Source of the DNA: Corynebacterium occultum
Lineage (GTDB): Bacteria; Actinomycetota; Actinomycetes; Mycobacteriales; Mycobacteriaceae
Direction: 5' to 3'
Length of the DNA: 64,000 nucleotides
Assembly: GCF_009734425.1 (NCBI RefSeq)
Contig: NZ_CP046455.1
Span: forward strand, 682,001 to 746,000
Notes under the pieces: generated by a model
Told to the model about the DNA's origin: nothing
Database searches by the model: none
What the model saw: only the letters and a program-made list of their open reading frames with translations
Made by a program: the position numbers and the translations under genes
Part shown: positions 24,347 through 34,843 of the stretch, piece after piece
How the letters are laid out: each line of letters opens with the position of its first letter
Numbering within the stretch: position 1 is the first letter of the stretch

Positions 24347-25786
24347 ATGACCACGGTCACTGATTTCAAGGTCGCGGACCTCAGCCTCGCTGAGTCCGGC
24401 CGCCACCAGATCCGTCTTGCCGAGCATGAAATGCCGGGCCTGATGGAGCTGCGCCGTGAGTATGGCGAGGAGCAGCCGTTGAAGGGTGCCCGCATCGCCG
24501 GCTCCATCCACATGACGGTCCAGACCGCCGTGCTCATCGAGACCCTGACCGTGCTGGGTGCCGAGGTCCGCTGGGCCTCCTGCAACATCTTCTCCACCCA
24601 GGATGAGGCCGCCGCCGCGATCGTCGTCGGTGAGGGCACCCCGGAGAACCCCCAGGGCGTTCCCGTCTTCGCCTGGAAGGGGGAGACCCTGGAGGAGTAC
24701 TGGGACTGCCTCAAGGAGATCTTCAGCTGGGGCGAGGGCATTGAGCCCAACATGATCCTCGATGATGGCGGCGACGCCACCATGGCTGTCATCCGTGGCC
24801 GCCAGTTCGAGGAGGCCGGGGTTGTTCCGCCGGTGGAGGATGGTGACTCCGATGAGTACCAGGCCTTCCTGGGAATGTTGCGCACCACCCTGGAGGAGGA
24901 CAAGCAGAAGTGGACCCGCATCGCCGAGGCCGTGCAGGGTGTCACCGAGGAAACCACCACCGGTGTCCACCGCCTCTACCACTTCGCTGAGGAGGGCGTG
25001 CTGCCCTTCCCCGCCATGAACGTCAACGACGCCGTCACCAAGTCCAAGTTCGACAACAAGTACGGCACCCGCCACTCCCTGATCGACGGCATCAACCGCG
25101 GCACCGACATGCTCATCGGCGGCAAGAACGTCCTGGTCTGCGGCTACGGCGATGTGGGCAAGGGTTCCGCTGAGGCCTTCAAGGGTCAGGGCGCCCGCGT
25201 CAAGGTCACCGAGGCTGACCCGATCAATGCGCTGCAGGCCCTGATGGACGGCTACTCAGTGGTCACCGTCGAGGAGGCCATCGGAGAGGCGGATATCGTC
25301 ATCACCGCCACCGGCAACTTCGGCATCATCACCTTCGATCACATGCTGAACATGAAGGACCACGCAGTCCTGGGCAATATCGGCCACTTCGACAATGAGA
25401 TCGACATGGCCTCCCTGCTGCACCGCGATGATGTCACCCGGGTCAACATCAAGCCCCAGGTCGATGAGTTCACCCTGCCCAACGGCAAGTCCATCATCGT
25501 GCTTTCCGAGGGCCGCCTGCTCAACCTGGGCAACGCCACCGGCCACCCCTCCTTCGTGATGTCCACCTCCTTCGCGGATCAGACCATCGCCCAGATCGAG
25601 CTTTTCCAGAACCCGGACAAGTACGGCAATGAGGTCTACCGTCTGCCGAAGATCCTCGATGAGAAGGTCGCCCGCATCCACGTGGAGGCACTCGGTGGCA
25701 CCCTCACCGAGCTGAGCAAGGAGCAGGCGGAGTACATCGGCGTCGATGTCGCAGGCCCCTTCAAGCCGGAGCACTACCGCTACTGA
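24347..25786 (+). CDS. sahH: Adenosylhomocysteinase
   Basis: A 479-residue NAD-dependent enzyme that hydrolyses S-adenosylhomocysteine to adenosine and homocysteine in the methyl cycle. Substrate site motifs [15 protein letters not shown] and [14 protein letters not shown]; the catalytic [18 protein letters not shown]; the NAD motif [12 protein letters not shown]; the C-terminal KPEHYRY that enters the neighbouring NAD site. ATG 24347 lies 12 bases after GGAG; ATG 24335 is too close to that site. The stop overlaps tmk by one base. No recognisable SAH riboswitch was seen upstream. Confidence 0.93.
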   Translation: MTTVTDFKVADLSLAESGRHQIRLAEHEMPGLMELRREYGEEQPLKGARIAGSIHMTVQTAVLIETLTVLGAEVRWASCNIFSTQDEAAAAIVVGEGTPENPQGVPVFAWKGETLEEYWDCLKEIFSWGEGIEPNMILDDGGDATMAVIRGRQFEEAGVVPPVEDGDSDEYQAFLGMLRTTLEEDKQKWTRIAEAVQGVTEETTTGVHRLYHFAEEGVLPFPAMNVNDAVTKSKFDNKYGTRHSLIDGINRGTDMLIGGKNVLVCGYGDVGKGSAEAFKGQGARVKVTEADPINALQALMDGYSVVTVEEAIGEADIVITATGNFGIITFDHMLNMKDHAVLGNIGHFDNEIDMASLLHRDDVTRVNIKPQVDEFTLPNGKSIIVLSEGRLLNLGNATGHPSFVMSTSFADQTIAQIELFQNPDKYGNEVYRLPKILDEKVARIHVEALGGTLTELSKEQAEYIGVDVAGPFKPEHYRY

Positions 25787-26388
25787 TGATCATCAGCATC
25801 GAAGGAATTGACGGGGCAGGGAAGAACACCCTGGTCCGTGCCATCCAGCGGGAGACCGGAGCGCAGGCCCTGGCCTTCCCCCGCTACGAGGAGTCCATCC
25901 ACGCCCAGCTGGCCGCCGAGGCCCTGCACGGAAGGATGGGGGATCTCACCGATTCCGCCTACGCCATGGCCACCCTCTTCGCCCTGGACCGCCATGGGGC
26001 GTTGCCCACCCTGGAACGCTTCGTCGATTCCGATGAGCTGCTGATCCTGGATCGCTATGTCGCCTCCAATGCGGCGTATTCCTTCGCCCGCACCGCCGAT
26101 GAGGGGGTGATCGGGTGGGTCCACGACCTGGAATTCAACCGACTGGGCCTGCCCAAGCCTGATCTGCAGGTGCTGTTGGCGACCTCCCCGGAGACGGCGT
26201 CGCAACGCGCCATCGCCAGGGCGGAGCAGGACCAGAGCCGGGAAAGGGACCGCTATGAGCGGGACGGAGGTCTACAGAAACGTACCTATGCGGCCTATGA
26301 ACGTCTCGCCGCGGAGAACTGGGCGGGAGATTGGCTGATTTCCGCTGAACAGACAGATATTCTCAAAGCAATCACCCTGAAGAGGTAG
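25786..26388 (+). CDS. tmk: dTMP kinase
   Basis: A 200-residue P-loop kinase that phosphorylates dTMP. P loop IEGIDGAGKNT at residues 4-14, the DRY-like motif LILDRYVASNAAY near residue 85, and the LID region RDRYERDGGLQKR. The ATG shares an A with the sahH stop, so translation is coupled. mtrA follows after 8 bases, placing the kinase in the mtrAB operon as in mycobacteria. Confidence 0.9.
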   Translation: MIISIEGIDGAGKNTLVRAIQRETGAQALAFPRYEESIHAQLAAEALHGRMGDLTDSAYAMATLFALDRHGALPTLERFVDSDELLILDRYVASNAAYSFARTADEGVIGWVHDLEFNRLGLPKPDLQVLLATSPETASQRAIARAEQDQSRERDRYERDGGLQKRTYAAYERLAAENWAGDWLISAEQTDILKAITLKR

Positions 26389-26396
26389 GAGTAACC

Positions 26397-27077
26397 TTGT
26401 CTGCCAAAATTCTCGTCGTCGATGATGACCCCGCGATCTCCGAGATGCTGACCATCGTGCTGGAGGCGGAGGGTTTCCATCCCATCCCAGTGATGGACGG
26501 CAATGAAGCTGTGGGAACTTTCCAACGGGAGCAGCCGGACCTGATCCTGCTCGACCTGATGCTGCCCGGAATGAACGGGGTGGACATCTGCCGCCTCATC
26601 CGTCAGGAATCCACCGTGCCGATCGTCATGCTCACCGCCAAGACCGACACCGTGGATGTGGTGCTCGGGCTGGAGACCGGTGCCGATGACTACATCACCA
26701 AGCCTTTCAAACCGAAGGAGCTGGTGGCCCGGATCCGGGCGCGGCTGCGTCGCACCGATGACGTCCCGGCGGAGGTCATCGAGGTCGGTGACCTGGTGAT
26801 CGACGTTCCCGAGCACACTGTGAAGCGGGGAGGGGAGGAGATTCCGCTGACCCCCCTGGAGTTCGATCTGCTGTTGGAGCTGGCACGTAAGCCACGCCAG
26901 GTGTTCAGCCGTGAGGAACTGCTGGAGAAGGTGTGGGGTTACCGTCACGCCTCTGACACCAGGCTGGTCAATGTGCACGTCCAGCGGCTGCGCGCCAAGA
27001 TCGAGAAGGATCCTGAGAATCCGCAGATAGTCCTCACCGTGCGTGGTGTAGGCTACAAGACCGGATTGCTCAATTAA
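26397..27077 (+). CDS. mtrA: Response regulator MtrA
   Basis: A 226-residue OmpR-type response regulator that controls cell wall and osmotic genes. Receiver: KILVVDDD, phospho-acceptor Asp53 in LILLDLMLPGMNG, Thr in MLTAKTD, Lys in DDYITKPF. Winged helix: LTPLEFDLLLELARKPRQVF, then VWGYRHASDTRLVNVHVQRL. The TTG start has TAGGAG 6 bases upstream. Downstream are the kinase mtrB and the lipoprotein lpqB. Confidence 0.95.
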   Translation: MSAKILVVDDDPAISEMLTIVLEAEGFHPIPVMDGNEAVGTFQREQPDLILLDLMLPGMNGVDICRLIRQESTVPIVMLTAKTDTVDVVLGLETGADDYITKPFKPKELVARIRARLRRTDDVPAEVIEVGDLVIDVPEHTVKRGGEEIPLTPLEFDLLLELARKPRQVFSREELLEKVWGYRHASDTRLVNVHVQRLRAKIEKDPENPQIVLTVRGVGYKTGLLN

Positions 27078-27089
27078 AAGGGACCTGTC

Positions 27090-28643
27090 ATTCTCGAACG
27101 TCTGAAACGGATCCGGTACCGCCTCTCGGAGCAGTGGCGCACGTCGCTCCAGATGCGGGTCATCGGCTCCATCTTCGTCGCCGCCGCGGTGGTGATGACC
27201 ATCCTCGCGATGACCATGATCAGTTTGGTCGCGCAACGCCTGGTTGACTCCAAGCTGGATATCGCCGACGCGGAAATTGATCGCGCCCGGGTGGCGGTGG
27301 AACAGCAGATCGACGCCACCGGCTCGAACACCTCCACCCAGGCGCGGATCAATGCTGCCCGGGCCTCGCTGACAAACTTAAGTTCGGGGGAGACGGCGGC
27401 CACCTATGAACCGGTGCTGCTGGTGGTCAATCATGACGGCTCCACCACAGCTTCCCCAGAGGGTTACCAGATACCGACCCGGCTGATGCACTTCGTCAGC
27501 CAGGGTCAGGTGTCCTACCAGTTCGCCATGGTCAACCGGGCTGATGGTTCCGCCTACAATGCGCTGGTCATCGGGACCCCCACCGATTCGGACATCCCCA
27601 ACCTGCAGGTCTACCTGGTGCTGTCCATGGAGTCGGATGAGTCCACCATGGCACTGATGCGGGGGCTGCTCTCCGCGGCCGGCGTGGTCGTGGTGGTGCT
27701 GCTGGTCGGCATCGCCTGGCTGATGGCCCAGCAGGTCACCGCCCCAGTGCGTTCCGCCAGCCGGATCGCCCAGCGACTGGCGGCCGGCCACCTGCGGGAA
27801 CGCATGGTGGTGGACGGGGAAGACGAGATGGCACGTCTGGCGATGAGCTTCAACGCGATGGCGGAGTCCCTGTCCAAACAGATCCACCAGCTGGAGGAGT
27901 ACGGCAATCTGCAACGCCAGTTCACCTCCGATGTCTCCCATGAGTTGCGGACCCCGCTGACCACGGTGCGGATGGCGGCCGACCTGATCGACGCCAGCTC
28001 CGAGGACTTTGAACCACACACCAAACGTGCCACCGAGTTGATGATCCGCGAATTGGACCGCTTCGAGTCCCTGCTGGCCGATCTCCTCGAGATCTCCCGC
28101 CATGACGCCGGGGTGGCGGATCTTTCCGCCACCCGCCTGGATGCGCGCACCTGTGTCACCGCCGCCTGGCAGCAGGTGGAGCACCTGGCGAAGGAACTGA
28201 ACGTGCCGGTCAACATCAACCTGCCGGATGAGGCGGTCTACCTGACCGGTGACCCCCGTCGGATTGAGCGGGTGCTGCGTAACCTGCTGGCCAATGCCAT
28301 CGACCACTCCGAGGGACGGTCGGTGGACCTGGATATCGGGGCGAATGAGGAGGCGGTGTCCATCACCGTCACCGACCACGGGGTGGGCCTCAAGCCCGGC
28401 CAGGAGGAACTGGTGTTCAACCGTTTCTGGCGTGCCGACGCCTCCCGGGTCCGCCACTCCGGTGGCACCGGCCTGGGGCTGGCGATCGCCCGGGAGGATG
28501 CCCTGCTGCACGGGGGTGACCTGGACGCGGTCGGTGAGACCGGGGTGGGTTCGCAGTTCCGGTTGACGCTGCCGCGCGAACCGGGAAAGACCTACGTCAA
28601 GGCGGCCCTGCCGCTGCAGGTACCGGAGGCCGAAGATGAATAA
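27090..28643 (+). CDS. mtrB: Sensor histidine kinase MtrB, probable ATT start
   Basis: A 517-residue membrane kinase: short basic N terminus, transmembrane helix near residues 25-48, extracellular sensor, second helix about 180-200, HAMP, dimerisation domain with the phospho-His in DVSHELRTPLTTVRMA, and an ATPase domain (RNLLANAIDHSEG, DHGVGL, GGTGLGLAIA). The first ATG (27153) would cut away SEQWRTSLQ, which matches the WRRSLQ segment of mycobacterial MtrB. No ATG, GTG or TTG exists between the upstream in-frame stop (27075) and 27153, while ATT 27090 has AAGGG 7 bases ahead. I therefore set the start at ATT; CTG 27102 is a weaker option. Confidence 0.88.
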   Translation: MLERLKRIRYRLSEQWRTSLQMRVIGSIFVAAAVVMTILAMTMISLVAQRLVDSKLDIADAEIDRARVAVEQQIDATGSNTSTQARINAARASLTNLSSGETAATYEPVLLVVNHDGSTTASPEGYQIPTRLMHFVSQGQVSYQFAMVNRADGSAYNALVIGTPTDSDIPNLQVYLVLSMESDESTMALMRGLLSAAGVVVVVLLVGIAWLMAQQVTAPVRSASRIAQRLAAGHLRERMVVDGEDEMARLAMSFNAMAESLSKQIHQLEEYGNLQRQFTSDVSHELRTPLTTVRMAADLIDASSEDFEPHTKRATELMIRELDRFESLLADLLEISRHDAGVADLSATRLDARTCVTAAWQQVEHLAKELNVPVNINLPDEAVYLTGDPRRIERVLRNLLANAIDHSEGRSVDLDIGANEEAVSITVTDHGVGLKPGQEELVFNRFWRADASRVRHSGGTGLGLAIAREDALLHGGDLDAVGETGVGSQFRLTLPREPGKTYVKAALPLQVPEAEDE

Positions 28644-30339
28644 GTTCCTGCGGAGCGCGCTGGGAATCCTGCTCAGTGGTGCCCTTCTCGCCGGTTGCAC
28701 CTCCCTTCCCTCCGACACTGAACCTCAGGCCCTGCGGCCCTTCTCCCCGGGGGAGCCGGTTGACGCTGAAATCCAGCCGACCCCGGGGGCGGAACCAGAC
28801 CTTTTGCTGCGTGATTTCTTCACTGCCTCCGCCCGGCCCAGCATGGATTATGAGGCCGCCCGTTCCTTCCTTGCCGAGGAAGCGAATCAGGTGTGGAATC
28901 CGCAGGCCTCCACCCTGATCGTGGACCGTGTGGACCTGATCACCCAGGCCGGTGCCACCGCTGCGGAGCGGACCTTCGCGGTGCGTGGCAATGTGATAGG
29001 CCAGTTGGCGGAAGGTGGGGCCTATCAGGTGGAGAACGGGGTCTATGAGGCCCAGATCGAGATGGAGAAGGAGGACGGGGAGTGGCGTATCTCCTCCCTG
29101 CCGGAAGGTGTCGTTCTGGAACGCACCGAGCTGCGCAACCAGTACGAGCCGCATAACCTCTACTTCTTTGAGCCGGGTGGAAGGCTGCTGGTCTCGGACC
29201 GCCGCTGGGTCTACGCCGGTCAGGAGACCCTGGACTCGGTGCTGATCTCCCTGATGATGGAGGGTCCCGGCGCCAATATTGCTCCGGCCGTTGATTTCAG
29301 TCTGCCCGCTGAGGCGGTCTTCAGCGGGGTGCAGGATGGCATCTATAAATTCTCCGGACTGGCCGGCCTGGACACCTCGGAGCGGCAGAGTTTCGCGGCG
29401 CAACTGGTGTGGACCCTGGCGATGGCGAATATCCCGGGCCCCTATGCGGTGGAGGTGGACGGACTGCCGATCAGTGAGAACTTCCCGGTGTTGAGCACCG
29501 ATGATTTCGCCGAGTTCAATCCCCGTGCGAATGTGGGCACACCGGCCCCGCTGTACGCCCTGAATGAGGGCAGGCTGCTGCGGGTGGGTGCGAACCAGGC
29601 CAACCCGGTGGAGGGTGATCTGCGGGAGATCAGTGACATCGAGTCCGCCGACATCACCTCGGACCGCACCGGGGCGGTGGTACGTCGCCGTGGGGATGAG
29701 TCGGTGTTGGCTCTGGGCGGGGTGAATGAGCCCCTGGGCGAGGTGTTGCGGGCGGACAGCATCTCCCGCCCCTCCTTTGAACCGGATCATGCCGCGGTGT
29801 GGGTGGCCGTCGACGGCAACAGGGTGACCCGGGTGGTTCGTTCCACCGCCACCGGTGAGGTGGTGCAGAGTGAGGTCGACACCTCCTTCCTGAACGAGAT
29901 GGACGGGGAAATCTCGGTGCTGCGCCTTTCCCGTGACGGGGCCAGGGTGGCGATGATCATCGGTGGCCGCGTCTATACCGGAGTGGTCAACCGCCCCGGA
30001 ACGGGGCAACGCCGCATCGTGAATGTGCAGGAGATGGCACCCCAGCTGGCGGGTTCCGCACTGGCCCTGGACTGGCAGCCGGATGGTTCGCTCCTGGTGG
30101 GCACCTCCAGCCCGGAATCCCCGATCTGGCGGGTGGAGAAGGACGGCTCAGCCGTGGCCTCCCTGCCCTCCGGCAATATCACCGCCCCGGTGGTCGCGGT
30201 GGCGGCTTCCTCAAGCACCCTTTATGTCACCGATGCCCGGGCAGTGCTGCAGATGCCGGTCAATGGTGGGGATTCCGCCTTCTGGCGGGAGGTGCCGGGC
30301 CTGCAGGGCATGCGTTCATCCCCGGTGGTGGCCAATTAG
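28636..30339 (+). CDS. lpqB: Lipoprotein LpqB
   Basis: A 567-residue surface lipoprotein that interacts with the MtrB sensor domain. Signal peptide with lipobox LAGC, lipidated Cys21. After it, a GerMN domain (roughly residues 180-310; HNLYFFEPGGRLLVSDRRWV and TLDSVLISLMMEGPG) and a C-terminal beta-propeller-like domain (ISVLRLSRDGARVAMIIGG). Overlaps mtrB by 8 bases, so the three-gene signalling operon is intact. Confidence 0.92.
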   Translation: MNKFLRSALGILLSGALLAGCTSLPSDTEPQALRPFSPGEPVDAEIQPTPGAEPDLLLRDFFTASARPSMDYEAARSFLAEEANQVWNPQASTLIVDRVDLITQAGATAAERTFAVRGNVIGQLAEGGAYQVENGVYEAQIEMEKEDGEWRISSLPEGVVLERTELRNQYEPHNLYFFEPGGRLLVSDRRWVYAGQETLDSVLISLMMEGPGANIAPAVDFSLPAEAVFSGVQDGIYKFSGLAGLDTSERQSFAAQLVWTLAMANIPGPYAVEVDGLPISENFPVLSTDDFAEFNPRANVGTPAPLYALNEGRLLRVGANQANPVEGDLREISDIESADITSDRTGAVVRRRGDESVLALGGVNEPLGEVLRADSISRPSFEPDHAAVWVAVDGNRVTRVVRSTATGEVVQSEVDTSFLNEMDGEISVLRLSRDGARVAMIIGGRVYTGVVNRPGTGQRRIVNVQEMAPQLAGSALALDWQPDGSLLVGTSSPESPIWRVEKDGSAVASLPSGNITAPVVAVAASSSTLYVTDARAVLQMPVNGGDSAFWREVPGLQGMRSSPVVAN

Positions 30340-30341
30340 CC

Positions 30342-30941
30342 ATGGAGTTGTTGCTGCCGCGGCGCTGTGCCGCCTGCGGTGATCCTGGCACGGTGCTCTG
30401 CCCGGCCTGCCGGGAAGCTTTTCGACGCCCACCCGAAAGGGTGTTCACGGGCGTCGATACGCATGTGCCGGCCTTCGCGCTGGGACCCTATGATGAGCGC
30501 CGACGGGCGGTGATCGTGGCGATGAAGGAGCGCAATAACCGGGAGGTCCGGAAGTATCTGGGGGCGGTACTGAAGGCGGGCGTCGATACGCTCCGCGCCA
30601 GGGGGGAGTTACCCGAACGGATGACTCTGGTGCCGGCACCGACCCGGCGGGCCAACGCCAGATTGCGGGGCGGTGATCCCGTCGCCGACTGTTGCCGGGC
30701 CACGGGGCTGCCGGTTGTGGGTGCCCTGCATCATGGCCGGGTTCGGGATTCCGCGGGCCTGGATGCCCGCTCCCGCCGCCGGAATCTCGCCGGTGGGGTG
30801 GGGTTGAGTCAGGTTCCGGCTGGACCGATCCTGCTGGTGGATGATGTTATGACCACCGGGGCGACCATCGCGGCATCCGCCGAGGTGCTTTTCTCCGCGA
30901 GGGCTCAGGTTGTGGCGGCCCTCACTCTGGCGGCTGCATGA
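30342..30941 (+). CDS. comF: ComF family phosphoribosyltransferase-like protein
   Basis: A 199-residue protein. N-terminal zinc knuckle with two CxxC pairs (RRCAACGDP and LCPACREAF), then a type I phosphoribosyltransferase domain with the PRPP motif ILLVDDVMTTGATI. In naturally competent bacteria ComF helps take up single-stranded DNA; in actinobacteria the role is unproven. The ATG is 2 bases after the lpqB stop. All family residues I can check are present. Confidence 0.83.
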   Translation: MELLLPRRCAACGDPGTVLCPACREAFRRPPERVFTGVDTHVPAFALGPYDERRRAVIVAMKERNNREVRKYLGAVLKAGVDTLRARGELPERMTLVPAPTRRANARLRGGDPVADCCRATGLPVVGALHHGRVRDSAGLDARSRRRNLAGGVGLSQVPAGPILLVDDVMTTGATIAASAEVLFSARAQVVAALTLAAA

Positions 30942-31024
30942 AATCCACCTCCAATTGATGCTCAGGTTATGACCGGATGTACACTGGGGGCACAGACAGT
31001 CCCGTCGACACGGAGGAGAAGCAA

Positions 31025-31681
31025 GTGACTACACCTGCTGAGAACAATGTCCTGAGCCCGGATACCCAGGTGTCCATCACCGGCCGCAATGTTGAAGTTC
31101 CGGAGCACTTCGCGGAGCGGGTCAACAGCAAGCTGGCGAAGATCGAGCGCCTCGACCCCACCCTGACCTTCTTCCACGTGGAGCTGCAGCACGAGCCGAA
31201 CCCGCGCCGCTCGGATGCCAGCGATCGTCTCCAGATCACCGCCACCGGTAAGGGCCACATCGCCCGCGCCGAGGCCAAGGAGGACAGCTTCTACGCTGCC
31301 CTGGAAACCGCACTGGCCAAGCTGGAGCGTTCCCTGCGCAAGGTCAAGGCACGTCGTTCCATCTCCCGTTCAGGCCACCGTGCCCCCGCGGGTGCTGGCG
31401 AGGTCGCCGCTGAGCTCGCCCAGGAGGCACAGGCCGCACGCGCTGAGGAGAAGAACCCGGATCCCTACGCCGATAAGGTCGAGGATGTTGTCCCGGGCCA
31501 GATCGTGCGTACCAAGGAGCACCCCGCCCAGCCGATGTCCGTGGATGATGCCCTCTCCGAGATGGAGCTGGTCGGCCACGACTTCTACCTCTTCATTGAT
31601 GAGGAGACCAGCCGTCCTTCCGTGGTGTACCGTCGCCACGCTTTCGACTACGGTCTGATTTCTCTCGCTGCAGAGCAGTAG
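31025..31681 (+). CDS. hpf: Ribosome hibernation promoting factor, long form
   Basis: A 218-residue factor that dimerises 70S ribosomes in stationary phase. Residues about 8-110 are the S30AE domain (VSITGRNVEVPEHFAERVNSK and the DASDRLQITATGKGHI strand); the C-terminal dimerisation domain is VRTKEHPAQPMSVDDALSEM through HAFDYGLISL. GTG 31025 has GGAGGAGAAG ahead. A strong terminator follows at 31701. Confidence 0.92.
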   Translation: MTTPAENNVLSPDTQVSITGRNVEVPEHFAERVNSKLAKIERLDPTLTFFHVELQHEPNPRRSDASDRLQITATGKGHIARAEAKEDSFYAALETALAKLERSLRKVKARRSISRSGHRAPAGAGEVAAELAQEAQAARAEEKNPDPYADKVEDVVPGQIVRTKEHPAQPMSVDDALSEMELVGHDFYLFIDEETSRPSVVYRRHAFDYGLISLAAEQ

Positions 31682-31700
31682 TATTTGAGTGAGATTTACC

Positions 31701-31732
31701 ACTGAACCGTTCCCCCAGGGGAGCGGTTCAGT
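31701..31732 (+). terminator. Strong stem-loop terminator between hpf and secA1
   Basis: ACTGAACCG (31701-31709) pairs with CGGTTCAGT (31724-31732), and the inner TCCCC/GGGGA extends the stem after one mismatch. The T tract afterwards is weak (TGCATTTGG). Confidence 0.65.
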
Positions 31733-31824
31733 TGCATTTGGGATCAGGTGCGTAGAATATCCCCGATAGGCTAGGTTTCTTCCCATAAAGAAGATGTCGG
31801 AAACATATTAAGGACGACTGCACA

Positions 31825-34362
31825 GTGTTTGGATTGTCCAAGCTCCTTCGGGCCGGTGAGGGGCGCACCGTCAAGCGTCTCCGTAAGATCGCTGACGAGG
31901 TCATCGCCCTCGAAGATGATTATGCCGCGCTCAGTGATGAAGAACTCAAGGCCAAGACCGCCGAATTCAAGAGGCGTCTCGGCGAGGGGGAGAGCGTTGA
32001 TGACCTTCTCCTCGAGTCTTTCGCCACCGCACGCGAAGCTTCCTGGCGGGTGCTGGGCCAGAAGCACTACCCGGTGCAGATCATGGGTGGTGCCGCCCTC
32101 CACTTCGGCAACGTCGCTGAGATGCGCACCGGTGAGGGTAAGACCCTGACTTCGGTGCTGCCGGCCTACCTCAACGCCCTCGAGGAAAAGGGTGTCCACG
32201 TGGTCACGGTGAATGATTACCTGGCCAAGCGTGACGCCGAGATGATGGGTCGTGTCCACCGCTGGCTCGGCCTTGAGGTCGGGGTGATCCTCTCCGAGAT
32301 GCGTCCCCCGGAGCGTAAGAAGGCCTACGCCGCCGACATCACCTACGGCACCAACAATGAGCTGGGCTTCGATTACCTGCGCGATAACATGGCCCGTAGC
32401 CTGCGTGACCTGGTGCAGCGTGGTCACCACTTCGCCATCGTCGATGAGGTGGACTCCATCCTCATCGATGAGGCCCGCACCCCGTTGATCATCTCCGGTC
32501 CGGTGGATGGTTCCTCCCGCTTCTTCTCGGTCTTCTCGCAGCTGGCCCCGCGCATGACCAAGGACATCCACTATGAGGTGGATGTGCGCAAGCGCACCAT
32601 CGGCGTGCTCGAGGATGGTGTGGAGTACGTCGAGGACCAGCTCGGTATCGGCAACCTTTATGCCCCGGAGAACTCCCAGCTGGTCAGCTACCTCAACAAC
32701 GCGATCAAGGCCAAGGAGCTCTTCGAACGCGATAAGGACTACATCGTCCGCAATGGTGAGGTCATGATCGTGGACGGCTTCACCGGCCGTGTGCTCGGTG
32801 GCCGCCGCTACAACGAGGGCATGCACCAGGCGATCGAGGCCAAGGAGGGGGTGGAGATCAAGAATGAGAACCAGACCCTGGCCACCATCACCCTCCAGAA
32901 CTACTTCCGTCTCTACTCCAAGCTTTCCGGCATGACCGGTACCGCCGAGACCGAGGCCGCCGAGCTGCACTCCATCTACGGCCTGGATGTGGTGCCGATC
33001 CCGACGAACCGGGACAACCAGCGTGAGGATCTCGTGGACCGGGTGTACAAGACCCAGGAGGCGAAGTTCGCCGCCGTGGTCGATGACATTGCGGAGCGTA
33101 TCGAGGCCGGTCAGCCGATCCTGGTGGGCACCACCTCGGTGGAGCGTTCCGAGTACCTCTCCAATCTGCTGCAGGCCAGGGGTGTCAAGCACAATGTGCT
33201 CAACGCCAAGCATCATGAGCAGGAAGCCCAGATCATCGCCCAGGCGGGCCTGCCGGGCAATGTCACCGTGGCCACCAACATGGCTGGTCGAGGCACCGAT
33301 ATCGTGCTGGGTGGTAACCCCGAGATCCTCCTGGACATGAAGCTGCGGGAGCGCAGCCTGGATCCCTTCGAGGATGAGGAGGCCTACCAGGCGGCCTGGG
33401 ATGAGGAGCTGCCCCGCATCAAGGAGCGCACCGCCGAGCGGGCCGAGAAGGTCCGCGAGGCAGGTGGCCTCTACGTGCTGGGTACTGAGCGTCATGAATC
33501 GCGCCGCATCGATAACCAGCTGCGTGGTCGTTCCGGTCGTCAGGGTGATCCGGGTACCACCCGTTTCTACCTCTCGATGCGTGATGAGCTCATGGTCCGC
33601 ATGGTCGGTCAGTCCATGGAGAACATGATGAACCGCCTCAACGTCCCCGATGATGTCCCGATCGAGGCGAAGATGGTGACCAACTCCATCAGGGGTGCCC
33701 AGGCGCAGGTAGAGAACCAGAACTTCGAGATGCGTAAGAACGTCCTGAAGTACGATGAGGTGCTCAATGAGCAGCGCAAGGTCATCTACGCCGAGCGTCG
33801 TGAAATCCTCGAAGCCAAGGACCTGGGCGAGAACATCCAGTTCATGATCGATGACACGATCTCCGCCTACATCGACGGTGCCACCGCCACGGGTTATGTG
33901 GAGGACTGGGATCTCGATGAACTGTGGAATGCCCTGGATGGTCTCTACGGCCCCACCTTCACCTGGCAGTCGCTTCTCGACGGCACGGAGTACGGCTCTG
34001 CAGGCGAACTCAGCGCCGCAGATCTCAAGAAGGCCATCCTGGCGGATGCCCACCGTGAATACGATGAACTCACCACCAATGTCTCCGCCATCGGCGGGGA
34101 GCGTCAGATGCGCAATATCGAGCGTCAGATCATCCTCCCGGTGATCGATCAGAAGTGGCGCGAGCACCTCTATGAGATGGACTACCTCAAGGAGGGCATC
34201 GGCCTGCGTGCCATGGCTCAGCGCGATCCCCTGGTGGAGTACCAGAAGGAGGGTGGCGACATGTTCAACGCCATGAAGGACGGCATCAAGGAGGAGACCG
34301 TCCGCCAGCTCTTCCTGCTGCGCAAGCAGTTCGCGCCGAAGGAAGAGACCGTGGAGGCCTGA
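31825..34362 (+). CDS. secA1: Preprotein translocase ATPase SecA1
   Basis: An 845-residue motor of the general secretion pathway. Walker [16 protein letters not shown]-like [17 protein letters not shown], helicase motifs [14 protein letters not shown] and [14 protein letters not shown], helical scaffold and wing. The C-terminal zinc-binding tail of many SecA proteins is absent, as usual in actinobacterial SecA1. GTG 31825 with AAGGAC upstream. It converges on the following small gene with 3 bases between the stops. Confidence 0.95.
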   Translation: MFGLSKLLRAGEGRTVKRLRKIADEVIALEDDYAALSDEELKAKTAEFKRRLGEGESVDDLLLESFATAREASWRVLGQKHYPVQIMGGAALHFGNVAEMRTGEGKTLTSVLPAYLNALEEKGVHVVTVNDYLAKRDAEMMGRVHRWLGLEVGVILSEMRPPERKKAYAADITYGTNNELGFDYLRDNMARSLRDLVQRGHHFAIVDEVDSILIDEARTPLIISGPVDGSSRFFSVFSQLAPRMTKDIHYEVDVRKRTIGVLEDGVEYVEDQLGIGNLYAPENSQLVSYLNNAIKAKELFERDKDYIVRNGEVMIVDGFTGRVLGGRRYNEGMHQAIEAKEGVEIKNENQTLATITLQNYFRLYSKLSGMTGTAETEAAELHSIYGLDVVPIPTNRDNQREDLVDRVYKTQEAKFAAVVDDIAERIEAGQPILVGTTSVERSEYLSNLLQARGVKHNVLNAKHHEQEAQIIAQAGLPGNVTVATNMAGRGTDIVLGGNPEILLDMKLRERSLDPFEDEEAYQAAWDEELPRIKERTAERAEKVREAGGLYVLGTERHESRRIDNQLRGRSGRQGDPGTTRFYLSMRDELMVRMVGQSMENMMNRLNVPDDVPIEAKMVTNSIRGAQAQVENQNFEMRKNVLKYDEVLNEQRKVIYAERREILEAKDLGENIQFMIDDTISAYIDGATATGYVEDWDLDELWNALDGLYGPTFTWQSLLDGTEYGSAGELSAADLKKAILADAHREYDELTTNVSAIGGERQMRNIERQIILPVIDQKWREHLYEMDYLKEGIGLRAMAQRDPLVEYQKEGGDMFNAMKDGIKEETVRQLFLLRKQFAPKEETVEA

Positions 34363-34365
34363 CCT

Positions 34366-34821
34366 TCAGATGACACGGAAGGTGCGCAGCCGCCAATGAC
34401 TGCGTCCCAACCGTGTCAGACTGGCGGTGAAACCGTGCGGCTGGCCCGCCACGGTGGCACTGCCGAAAATTTCCTCGCCACGCAGATGCAGGGAGTCCAA
34501 CCGGACCGGCCCTCGGGGGCCAGGCAGTGCGCGGCGGGCGGTGACGTGGGCTCTGACGCCCACGTCGAAACGTTTCCGGCTCAGATGCTGTGGCGGACGG
34601 ATCCCGAAGGCCGTCTCCAGGGCGATCATGGTCAACTGCCTGGCGGTGCCCTGAATCTCCTCCGCCGTGCTGTGCGGCGGCAGGGTTTCCTTCGGGCGAG
34701 CTGGAGCGGAATGAAGAATTTTCAGGTGACTGAGACCTGGAAGCGGAACCAACAAAACATCTCCCTGTATTTTCGGACAGGGCAGAGCGACAATGGGCTG
34801 GGTATCATTGTGGCACAACAA
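34366..34821 (-). CDS. Rv3235-family (DUF6459) protein
   Basis: A protein of up to 151 residues. The C-terminal half, ALETAFGIRPPQHLSRKRFD, VRAHVTARR and SLHLRGEEIFGSATVAG, is the conserved core seen in a family of small actinobacterial proteins located near secA1. No catalytic motif or membrane segment. The start is uncertain: TTG 34821 lies only 22 bases from the divergent HAD-like gene, and a TTG about 25 codons later (before VPLPGLSHL) has AGGGAGA ahead of it. Function unknown. Confidence 0.6.
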   Translation of the reverse strand: MLCHNDTQPIVALPCPKIQGDVLLVPLPGLSHLKILHSAPARPKETLPPHSTAEEIQGTARQLTMIALETAFGIRPPQHLSRKRFDVGVRAHVTARRALPGPRGPVRLDSLHLRGEEIFGSATVAGQPHGFTASLTRLGRSHWRLRTFRVI

Positions 34822-34843
34822 CGCGGTGAATGAAGGAGTAAAT

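Noticed and set aside
31771..34167. Long minus-strand open frame of almost 800 codons opposite secA1
   Set aside because: It is the mirror of a highly biased coding sequence; the protein is His/Asp/Gly-rich with no family resemblance, and secA1 is unambiguous. The same applies to long minus-strand frames opposite adnA (52058-53761), lpqB (28597-30009) and the CDF gene (635-1735).
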